Assembly (NCBI GenBank): GCA_028819195.1
Contig: JAPPMF010000009.1
Coordinates: 310,001 to 374,000 of the forward strand
Source: Bin55 sp028819195
Lineage (GTDB): Bacteria > Pseudomonadota > Gammaproteobacteria > Pseudomonadales > Azotimanducaceae
Length of the DNA: 64,000 bases
Reading direction: 5' to 3'
The notes beneath the pieces are model-generated. The model worked only from the letters and a program-made list of their open reading frames with translations, had not been told where the DNA came from and did no database searches. A program made the translations under genes and the position numbers. Of the stretch, positions 54,723 through 63,477 are shown piece after piece (the stretch's first letter is position 1; every line of letters starts with the position of its first letter).

Positions 54723-55127
54723 TCATTTCTTGATCTTTTGCGCAAACAGCACCATTTTGTAATCGACCAAACGGTAACCGAGTTTTTTGACAATTTGTTC
54801 TTGTAAGGATTCAATTTCTTCATTCACAAATTCAATTACTTCACCAGTATCGACATCGATTATGTGGTCGTGGTGAGGTGTATTAGCTAGCTCAAAAACC
54901 GCATGACCGTCGGCAAAATCATGCCTATCGACGATGTTTGCAGCTTCAAATTGAGTCAAAATTCGATAGACGGTCGCTAGCCCGATAGATTCGTCACGCT
55001 GCAATACACAACGATACACATCTTCAGCGGACAAATGTCGATTTTGCTTGTCTTTGAAGACTTCTAGGACGAGTAGACGCGGGGTGGTTACTTTTAAACC
55101 GGCGTCCTTTAAGATCGATTCTGCCAC
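54723..55127 (-). CDS. fur: Ferric uptake regulator Fur
   Basis: Fur represses iron-uptake genes with Fe(II). The 134-aa protein has the winged-helix part GLKVTTPRLLVLEVF and IGLATVYRILTQFEAANIV, then the metal region FELANTPHHDHIIDVDTGEVIEF. The CxxC zinc motif of E. coli Fur is replaced by DVDT, as also seen in Pseudomonas-type Fur, and the His-rich tail is absent. It is convergent with zapE. Confidence 0.93.
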   Translation of the reverse strand: MAESILKDAGLKVTTPRLLVLEVFKDKQNRHLSAEDVYRCVLQRDESIGLATVYRILTQFEAANIVDRHDFADGHAVFELANTPHHDHIIDVDTGEVIEFVNEEIESLQEQIVKKLGYRLVDYKMVLFAQKIKK

Positions 55128-55512
55128 AACATTGATTATTCCTTATTGTGCTTTACCCGCGATCTAGAGTCAAGAGATTAACTGAGTCGGACGATCTTTA
55201 TACCCAGGGAAAGTCGCACAATATCCGAATTTGCTCTTTATTGTATCAGTTTATGAACTATTCTTCGAATTTGGTAATTCGCGTTATAAAAATCTATCGT
55301 TGTTTTGCCTGCGAACGTAAGGTCTAAAGCGTTTTATTACCAATTAAGGTGTTGTGAGTGTTCATATAATCTTACAAAGAGAAACGTTATACCAAAATTC
55401 GGTTAAGAAACTCTATCATATACTCTTATGTAAACTGATTAATGGTATCGTTTTCCGACAAGAGTCGACCAGATCTAAGTTCTACAATTGCTGCCGGGAA
55501 AGGTTTTCTTAC
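55128..55512. other. Gap upstream of fur
   Basis: These 385 bp should hold the fur promoter and a promoter for the plus-strand genes. A TATAAT occurs at 55365-55370 without a clear -35 partner. No Fur-box-like repeat or structured RNA was recognised. The upstream extension of the plus-strand frame (to 55354) lacks protein-like character. Confidence 0.4.
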
Positions 55513-55695
55513 ATGAGATTAGTTGAAGAAACGATTCTGCTGTTATTGAACCAAGAAAGCGGTTACCTAAAACACGTTGATAGCTGGGACACTGCCAGCG
55601 CTACCAGAAACGCATTGTGGGATTTGGTGCTAGCCAAAATTGTTGAGGAACCTCCACCAAAACATACTGTCCAAAGGTGGATCGGGAAACCGTAA
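55513..55695 (+). pseudogene. Truncated GPP34 (GOLPH3-like) domain fragment
   Basis: The 60-aa frame reads MRLVEETILLLLNQESGYLK and then NALWDLVLAKIVEE. GPP34-domain proteins start with the same pattern: (L)xEELLLLLxDExTG, a short spacer, then AL-x-x-A-x-L-x-D-L-x-L-x-x-x-I. The full domain is around 200 aa, so only the first fifth remains before the stop at 55695. In bacteria the family is poorly understood; the eukaryotic form binds PI4P. It could be a relic or a small stand-alone protein. It is 14 bp before the ABC ATPase gene. Confidence 0.4.
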
Positions 55696-55709
55696 ACCGG
55701 AACGAATAG

Positions 55710-57347
55710 GTGATTGAAACTGTACTGAATCGGCACGTTGCTGGTAACATTCTGGAAGTTGATGATCTTCGTGTCAATTTTGGCGAAGAAGAAGCAGTAC
55801 GTGGCGTTTCTTTTACGATTAAAGAAGGTGAAACGGTTGCTCTAGTAGGCGAATCCGGTTCTGGTAAATCTGTTACTGCACTATCGGTGATGCAATTACT
55901 GCCATATCCTTTAGCCAACCACCCTTCCGGTAGTATTGTTGTTGACGGAACCGAAGTGATGGGGGCATCCAATGAGCTTTTGCTTAGCATTCGCGGGGCT
56001 AAAGTCAGCATGATTTTTCAAGAACCCATGACCTCATTGAATCCACTACATAAGATTTCCAAGCAGGTGGGCGAGGCTTTACGCATACACAAAGGGATGT
56101 CTCGACGCGATGCTCTCGATCGAACTTTGGAACTACTCAAACTTGTCGGTCTGCAAGATGCCGAGAGCCGTCTAAATTCGTATCCTCATGAATTGTCCGG
56201 GGGCCAGCGACAACGCGTTATGATTGCGATGGCATTAGCGAATGAGCCTCGGTTACTTATCGCTGATGAACCTACTACAGCACTGGATGTGACGATTCAA
56301 GCGCAGATACTCAAACTATTAAAAGATTTGCAGGAGCAGATGAATATGGCAATCCTGTTGATCACGCATGACTTGGGAATCGTTCGTCACGTGGCTAATC
56401 GAGTCAATGTCATGACCGATGGATTAATTGTGGAACACGGCCCGAATGAAAAAATATTCGGTGCTCCCGAACATGAATACACACAGCATTTGCTCGCGGC
56501 CGAGCCTTCGGGAGAACCTGCTGCAACGAATAACACTGCAACCGTTGTTGCCAAAGTTAACAATTTTTCGGTTCGATACCCACGGGGTAAAGGGTGGCTG
56601 GGGAAGACTCAGTTTATCTTGGCGGTGGACGACGTCGAAGTTGTGGTGCGAGCTGGGCAAACGGTAGGTGTAGTGGGCGAATCCGGTTCCGGCAAAACTA
56701 CCTTAGGACTTGCCATGCTAAGATTACTGAGTAGTACGGGCAATTTAGAGTTCGATGGTGAGGACATTCTACCCTTGAAAGGTAAGGTACTCACGCGTTT
56801 GCGTAAAGATATGCAAGTTGTTTTTCAGGATCCTTACGGTAGCTTGTCGCCACGTATGACTATACAGCATATTATTGAAGAGGGTTTAAAGGTTCACCAA
56901 CCAAAACTCTCAAGAAAGGAGCGCCAAGACCGAGTTGGTGAAGTCATGATTGAAGTGGGCTTAGATCCTACTACGATGGTGCGCTATCCACATGAGTTTT
57001 CTGGTGGACAGCGGCAGCGTATCTCGATTGCGCGCGCGATGGTTTTGCGACCTCGATTCGTGGTATTGGATGAACCTACCTCTGCCTTAGATATGTCAGT
57101 TCAAGCACAAATCGTCGATCTACTACGTGAACTCCAACGGAATCACAATTTAGCTTATCTTTTTGTCAGTCACGATCTTAAAGTAGTGCGCGCACTGGCT
57201 AATTGGTTGATTGTGATGCGTGATGGTAAAATTGTAGAACAAGGTCCAGCGAAAAATGTTTTTGAGAATCCTCAGACGGAATATGCTAAAGCCTTATTCG
57301 GTGCGGCTTTAGATATGAAAGTCGACGAGAAGTTTGTACGCCAATAA
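55710..57347 (+). CDS. yejF: Fused dual ABC ATPase of the oligopeptide/microcin C type
   Basis: A 545-aa protein with two complete nucleotide-binding domains. Domain 1 has GESGSGKSVTA near residue 50, LSGGQRQRVMIAMALANEP and LLIADEPTTALDVTIQAQIL. Domain 2 has GESGSGKTTLGLAML near residue 327, FSGGQRQRISIARAM and VVLDEPTSALDMSVQAQIV. This matches YejF, which energises peptide uptake with YejABE. No binding protein or permease genes lie next to it. GTG start at 55710. The symbol is by similarity. Confidence 0.85.
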   Translation: MIETVLNRHVAGNILEVDDLRVNFGEEEAVRGVSFTIKEGETVALVGESGSGKSVTALSVMQLLPYPLANHPSGSIVVDGTEVMGASNELLLSIRGAKVSMIFQEPMTSLNPLHKISKQVGEALRIHKGMSRRDALDRTLELLKLVGLQDAESRLNSYPHELSGGQRQRVMIAMALANEPRLLIADEPTTALDVTIQAQILKLLKDLQEQMNMAILLITHDLGIVRHVANRVNVMTDGLIVEHGPNEKIFGAPEHEYTQHLLAAEPSGEPAATNNTATVVAKVNNFSVRYPRGKGWLGKTQFILAVDDVEVVVRAGQTVGVVGESGSGKTTLGLAMLRLLSSTGNLEFDGEDILPLKGKVLTRLRKDMQVVFQDPYGSLSPRMTIQHIIEEGLKVHQPKLSRKERQDRVGEVMIEVGLDPTTMVRYPHEFSGGQRQRISIARAMVLRPRFVVLDEPTSALDMSVQAQIVDLLRELQRNHNLAYLFVSHDLKVVRALANWLIVMRDGKIVEQGPAKNVFENPQTEYAKALFGAALDMKVDEKFVRQ

Positions 57348-57383
57348 CAGACAAGACTAAAACTTACTGATTAGTTAAGTTTC

Positions 57384-58160
57384 TTACTCTTGTGAAACTT
57401 CTTTTACTTGTGGTTCGTTAGTCCAGTTCTGAATCGCATCTAAGACATTCACCGGTAATGGAAACACAATTGTCGACGACTTTTCGCCGGCGATTTCTGT
57501 CAATGTTTGCAAGTATCGTAGTTGCATTGATCCAGCCTGTGAAGAAAGTTTCTCAGCAGCATCCACCAACTTGGAGGATGCTTGGAATTCACCATCCGCG
57601 TGAATGACCTTTGCTCGTCTCTCTCTTTCTGCTTCAGCTTGTTTCGCGATTGCTCGCACCATTGTGACATCAATATCGACGTGCTTAATTTCAACATTAG
57701 CCACTTTGATCCCCCATTGATCCGTCTGTTGATCGAGAATGGTCTGAATATCTTCGTTTAGGCGTTCGCGTTCGGCCAAGAGTTCATCAAGTTCATGTTG
57801 TCCCAAAACTGAGCGTAGGGTAGTTTGAGCGAGCTGTTCCGTCGCAAGTATGTAGTTCTCGACATTTATGATTGCTTCCTTAGGTTTAAGCACACGAAAA
57901 TAAAGTACGGCGTTTACGTTCACCGAGACGTTATCCCGGGTAATCAAATCTTGGGAAGGTACATCCATGGTGATCGTACGTAGATCAACCTTAATCATTC
58001 GTTGTAAGAATGGAATAACAATGATCAACCCAGGTCCTTTAACAGCTTGGAATCTTCCAAGAAAAAGAACAACTGCTCGTTCGTACTCCATCATAATTCG
58101 TAATGAAGCGAAAAGCAGAAAGAGAATGATGAGAACTACAGTGAGTACATATACCAGCAT
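57384..58160 (-). CDS. Slipin (SPFH/band 7 membrane protein)
   Basis: A 258-aa stomatin-like protein. One N-terminal hydrophobic segment (about 2-22) anchors it, followed by a band 7 domain (YERAVVLFLGRFQAVKGPGL, QDLITRDNVSVNVNAVLYFRV, TTLRSVLGQHELDELLAERE) and a C-terminal helical region (RAIAKQAEAERERRAKVIHA). Slipins organise membrane microdomains. It is paired with the NfeD-type protease 2 bp upstream, the classical slipin-NfeD operon. Confidence 0.92.
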   Translation of the reverse strand: MLVYVLTVVLIILFLLFASLRIMMEYERAVVLFLGRFQAVKGPGLIIVIPFLQRMIKVDLRTITMDVPSQDLITRDNVSVNVNAVLYFRVLKPKEAIINVENYILATEQLAQTTLRSVLGQHELDELLAERERLNEDIQTILDQQTDQWGIKVANVEIKHVDIDVTMVRAIAKQAEAERERRAKVIHADGEFQASSKLVDAAEKLSSQAGSMQLRYLQTLTEIAGEKSSTIVFPLPVNVLDAIQNWTNEPQVKEVSQE

Positions 58161-58162
58161 GT

Positions 58163-59545
58163 TTAAGTTACCTTTTCGACTGTCAAAATTAATCCATCTA
58201 TCTTTTTAACGATGACTTTTTCATCTTTAGTGACCGGTTCATCACAAACCGCATTCCAATATTCACCGTCTGTAAAAACCCGTCCTTTAGTCGCAAAATC
58301 CTCCGCGACAATCGCCTCTTGTCCCACTACGGCTTCCAGACCAGAAACCGGACCCCGTTTCCAGTGTTTTACCGCCGCCCTGACAACAAAGATCATGAGC
58401 AAGCCTGTTACGGTTGTAATACCAAATACTAAACCCATAGAAATTTGAAAGGCGGGAATATCAGTATCCATTAGTAGCAATGATCCCGCTCCAAACGCAA
58501 TGATACCACCTAAACCGAATATTCCGTAGGAAGGTGTAAGAGCTTCGGCAATAAACAGAACAAGCCCCACAGCTAACAGTGCAATACCAGCATAGTTGAT
58601 TGGCAGCATGTGCATGGCGTAAGCACCAAGTAGCAAGCAAATGATTCCTAAGATTCCTGCACCACCTAAACCTGGATTGTATAACTCAATAATGATAGCG
58701 TTGATTCCTACGATCAGTAGCAAATAAGCGACATTTGGATTGGTTAGTACTTTAAGTATTTCATAACGCCAGTCCGTTTCGATTTCGACAACGGTTGCAT
58801 CTAGCGTGTTCAAGGTTACTTCATTCCCGCCTACATTCGCGATAGTTTTGCCGTGGAGTTGAATGAGTAGATCATCAACATCCGTCGCTATATAGTCAAT
58901 GACATTGAGTTCTAAGGCTTCCGACGAAGTCAGGTTGGCTGCCTCTCGTACAGATAATTCAGCCCATTCGGCGTTTCGGTCTCGTAACTCAGCAAGTGAA
59001 CGAATGTAGGCGACTGCATCCTCCATGACTTTCTTTTCCATCGCGCTCGGTTCTTTTGGTGCATCGTTTTCGTCATCACTTTCGTCTGAGGTAGAGTCTG
59101 GAGCTTGAAAATTTGGTAAACCGGGAAAAGCCAGCCGTGTTGATAATTTTCCGCCAACAGAAACCGGTGTGCTTGAGCCAATATTTGACACCGGACACAT
59201 GGCCGCGATATGACTGGCATAAGTTAGGTAGGTTCCAGCACTTGCTGCATGGGCACCGTCTGGCGCTACAAAGGTTGCGACTGGAATGGTTGAACCTAGT
59301 ATTGCTTCGATCATGACTCGCATGGAAGACACTAAACCGCCTGGCGTATTCAGACGTAAGACGAGTAACTCGGCTTCGGCTTCATTTGCCTCTTCTAGTG
59401 ATCGAATGAAGTGATCGGAAGTAGCCGGACCGATAGCATCGTCTATAGTTACTACGTGTACCTCGTCAGTAGCACCACTGACTGCAAATAACAATGGTAC
59501 TAACAGAGTGAGGAATATTCTCGAATAGGTTGAATGGGGTTTCAA
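58163..59545 (-). CDS. nfeD: NfeD-family membrane serine protease
   Basis: A 460-aa protein. The signal peptide (residues 1-24) precedes a ClpP-like domain with LRLNTPGGLVSSMR and VAPDGAHAASAGTYLTYASH, the Ser of HAASAG being the probable nucleophile. Next is a block of TM helices (about 265-395), and last a soluble OB-fold NfeD domain (VVGQEAIVAEDF to GLILTVEKV). Related archaeal enzymes cleave stomatin. It starts at TTG 59545 with no clear ribosome site. First gene of the nfeD-slipin pair. Confidence 0.9.
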   Translation of the reverse strand: MKPHSTYSRIFLTLLVPLLFAVSGATDEVHVVTIDDAIGPATSDHFIRSLEEANEAEAELLVLRLNTPGGLVSSMRVMIEAILGSTIPVATFVAPDGAHAASAGTYLTYASHIAAMCPVSNIGSSTPVSVGGKLSTRLAFPGLPNFQAPDSTSDESDDENDAPKEPSAMEKKVMEDAVAYIRSLAELRDRNAEWAELSVREAANLTSSEALELNVIDYIATDVDDLLIQLHGKTIANVGGNEVTLNTLDATVVEIETDWRYEILKVLTNPNVAYLLLIVGINAIIIELYNPGLGGAGILGIICLLLGAYAMHMLPINYAGIALLAVGLVLFIAEALTPSYGIFGLGGIIAFGAGSLLLMDTDIPAFQISMGLVFGITTVTGLLMIFVVRAAVKHWKRGPVSGLEAVVGQEAIVAEDFATKGRVFTDGEYWNAVCDEPVTKDEKVIVKKIDGLILTVEKVT

Positions 59546-59631
59546 TGGATTGTGTACGATATAGTTACGAAATTTCAGTACGTTTATTGTATACCAGCAA
59601 GCCTAGTCAGTGTCTTTGTTTCACAACCGAA

Positions 59632-60762
59632 ATGATTAGATCATCCCCAGTAAAAGGAAGAGGCGCTACCAGAAATCCAGATTCTAGATTTCTACTTTAT
59701 GAGACGGAGTTGTTCGATGACGGTTGGAACTCATTAGAAGAATTCTTGCAAACCGAACTGCAAGTAAACCCAAAAACCGAACTATATCCAGATAAAACAC
59801 GCCAGATTATCACAACCAATAAGTCGCCCGATGTTCCATTTGACCGTTCGATCAATCCCTACAAAGGTTGTGAACACGGCTGCGTTTACTGTTATGCTCG
59901 TCCAACACACGCTTACCTTGATCTGTCACCAGGGTTAGATTTTGAAACTAAGATTTTTTACAAAAATGGAGCTGTTTCACGACTTCGCGAAGCGTTCGCA
60001 AAACCGACGTACATATGCAAGCCTATTGCGATGGGGACAAATACGGATCCATATCAACCGGCCGAGAAGAAACTTGAAGTTACCCGGGAATTACTAAAAT
60101 GTTTTTTGGAACACAAACACCCCGTTAGTATCGTCACAAAAGGCTCGCTAATCTTACGAGATTTGGACTTGTTACAAGAGTTAGCCCGCCTTGACCTGGT
60201 TTCCGTCGCGTTAAGCATTACAACCTTAGACAATAACCTCAAAGCAAAGTTGGAACCTAGAACCTCGTCGGGTGCCGCACGCTTGAAAGTGCTCAAGCAC
60301 CTTAGAGAGGTTGGTATCACAACAGGCGTACTGGTCGCGCCTATTATCCCGATGCTGAACGACCATGAAATTGAAACTATCATCGAAAAAAGCATGGGCG
60401 GAGGGGCTCAATTCATTAGCTATGTCTTGGTTCGCTTACCTGGTGAAGTTGCGGAATTATTCGAATCTTGGTTGCAAGAGCATTTTCCGCAAAAAGCCGA
60501 TCGTGTTATGAACCGTATTCGGGAGATACACGGTGGACAGACAAGCTCATCAGAATTCGGTACACGAATGCGAGGATCAGGAATGTATGCTGAAATGATT
60601 CGGCGCCGATTCGAGACTGCGAAATCGAAATTTTCCTGTATAAACAAGGAACAACCCGATTCGTCTAATGAGATCGCGAAACCTGTTGTGAACGTGGACA
60701 GCAATGTCGTGTTAAGAACGGATCTGTTTGTTCGCGACACACTTGAAGTTCCATTCTTTTGA
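59632..60762 (+). CDS. PA0069-family radical SAM protein
   Basis: Family members hold a 4Fe-4S cluster that cleaves SAM, but the reaction of this branch is not known. I use the ATG at 59632 (376 aa), which starts MIRSSPVKGRGATRNPDSRF like the family; the longer frame from 59530 has an atypical, Cys-containing leader. The cluster motif is CEHGCVYC (CX3CX2C) followed by ARPTHAYLDLSPGLDFETKI. Other motifs are MGTNTDPYQPAEK and LEPRTSSGAARL. Confidence 0.9.
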   Translation: MIRSSPVKGRGATRNPDSRFLLYETELFDDGWNSLEEFLQTELQVNPKTELYPDKTRQIITTNKSPDVPFDRSINPYKGCEHGCVYCYARPTHAYLDLSPGLDFETKIFYKNGAVSRLREAFAKPTYICKPIAMGTNTDPYQPAEKKLEVTRELLKCFLEHKHPVSIVTKGSLILRDLDLLQELARLDLVSVALSITTLDNNLKAKLEPRTSSGAARLKVLKHLREVGITTGVLVAPIIPMLNDHEIETIIEKSMGGGAQFISYVLVRLPGEVAELFESWLQEHFPQKADRVMNRIREIHGGQTSSSEFGTRMRGSGMYAEMIRRRFETAKSKFSCINKEQPDSSNEIAKPVVNVDSNVVLRTDLFVRDTLEVPFF

Positions 60763-60819
60763 CGATTGTAATTGGGACAATAGTACAACCGTTGATTCCG
60801 TAGCAACTAGGAAAAATTC

Positions 60820-61644
60820 ATGACAAAAGTGTTAATTCTTCACCCCGGAGCGATGGGAGTCTCTATAGGACTTAATCTCAATATCAATGATCATGAAACC
60901 TATTGGGTATCAGAAAATCGTTCGACGGCAACAGCTAAACGAGCCAACGATCAAGGTATGAATGAGGTTTCGAATCTGCAACAAGCACTTGAAATTGCCG
61001 AAGTTGTGATCTCAATTTGTCCGCCTTCCGTAGCATTCGACGTAGCGGTGTCAGTTGCTAAGCATGAATTTAATGGAATTTACTGCGATGCAAATGCTGT
61101 TGCGCCCGATACATCTCTAAGAATTGCTGAAATTTTCAACGATTCTTATGTCGACGGCGCTGTAGTGGGTCCACCTTCTCATTCACCGGGAACGACCCGT
61201 CTCTATCTTGCTGGTGTAAATGCACATGTCATTGCCGAACTGTTCGCAGGCAGCCATTTGGGTTGTTGCATTATGCCAAAAGGTGTCGTGAGTGCGTCAG
61301 CACTCAAAATGTGCTACGCAGCTTATACGAAAGGAACGGCGGCGTTGATCCTAGCTTTACGAGCAAAGGCTGAGCACTACGGAATTTCTGACGCGTTACA
61401 ACAGGAATGGGAACAATCGATACCGGGATTGTGGGAACGTTCGGAACGAATGAGTCAAGGAGTCAGTCGTAAGGCTTGGAGATTTGCACCTGAGATGCGA
61501 GAAATTGCCCGGTCTTTTGAGATGGCGTCATTACCCAATGGGTTTCATAAAGCTGCCGCTGAAATCTACGAACGAATGACATCGTTAAGAGATGTTTCGG
61601 AAGTGTCTACAGAAGCTATTGTTACGCAACTATTGAAGTCGTAG
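60820..61644 (+). CDS. NAD(P)-dependent dehydrogenase with DUF1932 C-terminal domain
   Basis: A 274-aa 6-phosphogluconate-dehydrogenase-like protein. It has an N-terminal Rossmann fold (LILHPGAMGVSIGLNL) and VISICPPSVAFDVA. The C-terminal domain has PKGVVSASALKMCYAAYTKG, where the Lys in ALKMCYAA is the likely catalytic residue, typical of DUF1932 proteins. Substrate unknown. It stands 57 bp after the radical SAM gene, possibly cotranscribed. Confidence 0.82.
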   Translation: MTKVLILHPGAMGVSIGLNLNINDHETYWVSENRSTATAKRANDQGMNEVSNLQQALEIAEVVISICPPSVAFDVAVSVAKHEFNGIYCDANAVAPDTSLRIAEIFNDSYVDGAVVGPPSHSPGTTRLYLAGVNAHVIAELFAGSHLGCCIMPKGVVSASALKMCYAAYTKGTAALILALRAKAEHYGISDALQQEWEQSIPGLWERSERMSQGVSRKAWRFAPEMREIARSFEMASLPNGFHKAAAEIYERMTSLRDVSEVSTEAIVTQLLKS

Positions 61645-61656
61645 TTGTTTGTTGGG

Positions 61657-62421
61657 TTACTCTTGTAGCCAATCGCATTCTACATTTCCGATTGTTTCGC
61701 CTCTGCTTTGTACTGAGTTTTTCACTCGATCTAAGGCTTTTAAAATTCGGTCTTTGTCGTGACTTCGAACGACGACAGTAGTACAATATTTGCCGTTTCG
61801 ACGAAACGGATAACTACCAACCTTCACTTGGTTTTCTTCTTGAATTCGCTTAAGTTCGGCGGCGATCCAACTCTCGCCAACAAACACCTCAACTGCCCCA
61901 GAATGCATTACTAACCCTCCACGAAACTGTATTGTCGGGAGCATACTTTGGAGGACTCGTGGAATACCTGCCATTGCATAAACATTGTTGATGTAAAAAC
62001 CGTGGGGACCACCTGTCAGGTTTTCAATCAAACCAGCGCCTTGCGGAACATAAGCCATACGCAACCTGTTGTTCAAGGTGTCGGTTGATGTACTGTATGA
62101 TCTAATTCTCTGGGCAATAACCTCATTCATTATGAGAGGTACTTTGAATGCAGCTGCTATCGATTTTGCGGTAATATCGTCGTGTGTCGGACCGATTCCT
62201 CCAGTCGTGAGCACGTAGTCATGTCGGTTGCGAGTTACATTGACATACTCGATAATGGTTTCTTCTACATCTGGAATCACATGTGCGACTGAAATTAATA
62301 CACCTTGACGGCGCAACGTTTTAGCGATGTATTGCAGGTTGAGATCTTGGGTCCGACCCGAAAGAATCTCATCCCCAATGATTAACACGCAGGCAGTCGC
62401 AGAATCTGTATTCTGGGACAT
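61657..62421 (-). CDS. Molybdopterin-binding / CinA N-terminal-domain protein
   Basis: A 254-aa protein with the MoaB/Mog fold: ACVLIIGDEILSGRTQDLN near the N-terminus and YVLTTGGIGPTHDDITAKSI. It is the stand-alone N-terminal CinA-type domain; the NMN deamidase domain of full-length CinA is missing. Related proteins are nucleotide-processing pyrophosphatases. It is convergent with the DUF1932 gene, 12 bp apart. Confidence 0.87.
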   Translation of the reverse strand: MSQNTDSATACVLIIGDEILSGRTQDLNLQYIAKTLRRQGVLISVAHVIPDVEETIIEYVNVTRNRHDYVLTTGGIGPTHDDITAKSIAAAFKVPLIMNEVIAQRIRSYSTSTDTLNNRLRMAYVPQGAGLIENLTGGPHGFYINNVYAMAGIPRVLQSMLPTIQFRGGLVMHSGAVEVFVGESWIAAELKRIQEENQVKVGSYPFRRNGKYCTTVVVRSHDKDRILKALDRVKNSVQSRGETIGNVECDWLQE

Positions 62422-62493
62422 CTATGGAATTCTCGCGCTATCTTTCCGGAACTCAATTAGACACAATTGAACTGACAAGATCGAAGAAATTGG

Positions 62494-63363
62494 TTAGGTG
62501 TTGTTGTCTGAGAAAGCTGTCTTCCCACTTCCCAAATCTTTCAAAACAAAATTTTGCAGTTTCTTGGTAGTTTCGGTTACGTTACCTTCAACCCGAGTTG
62601 GTTCACCTATGGTGAGTTGATAACGTTGTCCCGATTTATTAAGTAACTCTCGAAACAAACTCATATCACGAAGTTCGTTGTTGATATACGAGACGGCGTA
62701 AAAAAAGAAAGTGTTGTGACCTTTGATGTGGATGGGAATAACGTCTAGTTCATACTTTTGAGCGAGTTGCAGTGCGGTGATTTGCCAGGGTTGTTCGACT
62801 AATCCGGAAAAACTGGGTAGTGCTAGTTTTCCGGAAGGAAAAATTACTATCAACCGTTCATCTTTAATCGCTCGTTGTAAAGCCCTAATGGTTTCACGGT
62901 TACGTTTTGGAGATCGAAATTCGTCTCTCCATTCCACGGGTATGATAATATCAGCAAGTCCAGGTGAAGCTCGAATAGCGTCTCTATTTGCTACAAATAT
63001 GATATCTTGCCGAATCTCTTTGATTGCATCCCACACGGCGATTCCGTCGGCTATTCCAGCCGGGTGATTTGGGGTCACGATTGCAGCACCTGAAGCTGGA
63101 ATATATTGTTTGCCTGTAACACTAAGCTGCAATTGCAGCAAATTCGACATATATTGAAATGTTTCTATACCGCGCAAGGGTGCGATGGTGTCAGCCATTT
63201 GTACGGCTCGGTCATAACCAAGTATACCGTAACTCAATGCTTTAATCACCCGCCATAAAGCCGGATGGCGCATCAGATTTACGGCACGTTCTTCGATCAG
63301 GACGTCAACAATATGACGTTCCGTTTTAGTACTCGTACCTGAGTAAGTCGTCCCGTCAGTCAT
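62494..63363 (-). CDS. Lysophospholipid acyltransferase family protein
   Basis: A 289-aa PlsC-superfamily protein. The acyltransferase motif is NHPAGIADG near residue 99, a His-Asp motif with five residues between. Downstream are FVANRDAIRA and an IFPSGKLALPSF acceptor-side motif. No strong TM helix, only amphipathic stretches. Donor and acceptor unknown. 72 bp downstream of it lies the CinA-like gene on the same strand, so they may be cotranscribed. Confidence 0.82.
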   Translation of the reverse strand: MTDGTTYSGTSTKTERHIVDVLIEERAVNLMRHPALWRVIKALSYGILGYDRAVQMADTIAPLRGIETFQYMSNLLQLQLSVTGKQYIPASGAAIVTPNHPAGIADGIAVWDAIKEIRQDIIFVANRDAIRASPGLADIIIPVEWRDEFRSPKRNRETIRALQRAIKDERLIVIFPSGKLALPSFSGLVEQPWQITALQLAQKYELDVIPIHIKGHNTFFFYAVSYINNELRDMSLFRELLNKSGQRYQLTIGEPTRVEGNVTETTKKLQNFVLKDLGSGKTAFSDNNT

Positions 63364-63477
63364 AGGAAGCAGTCGAGTCAGTCACTTGAATAATTCGCGT
63401 CTCGTATAGAATTGAGAATTATTTTAAAGTGTATTACGAATTTTCTTCACACTCTATATTTTAATAGTCGATGCCCA

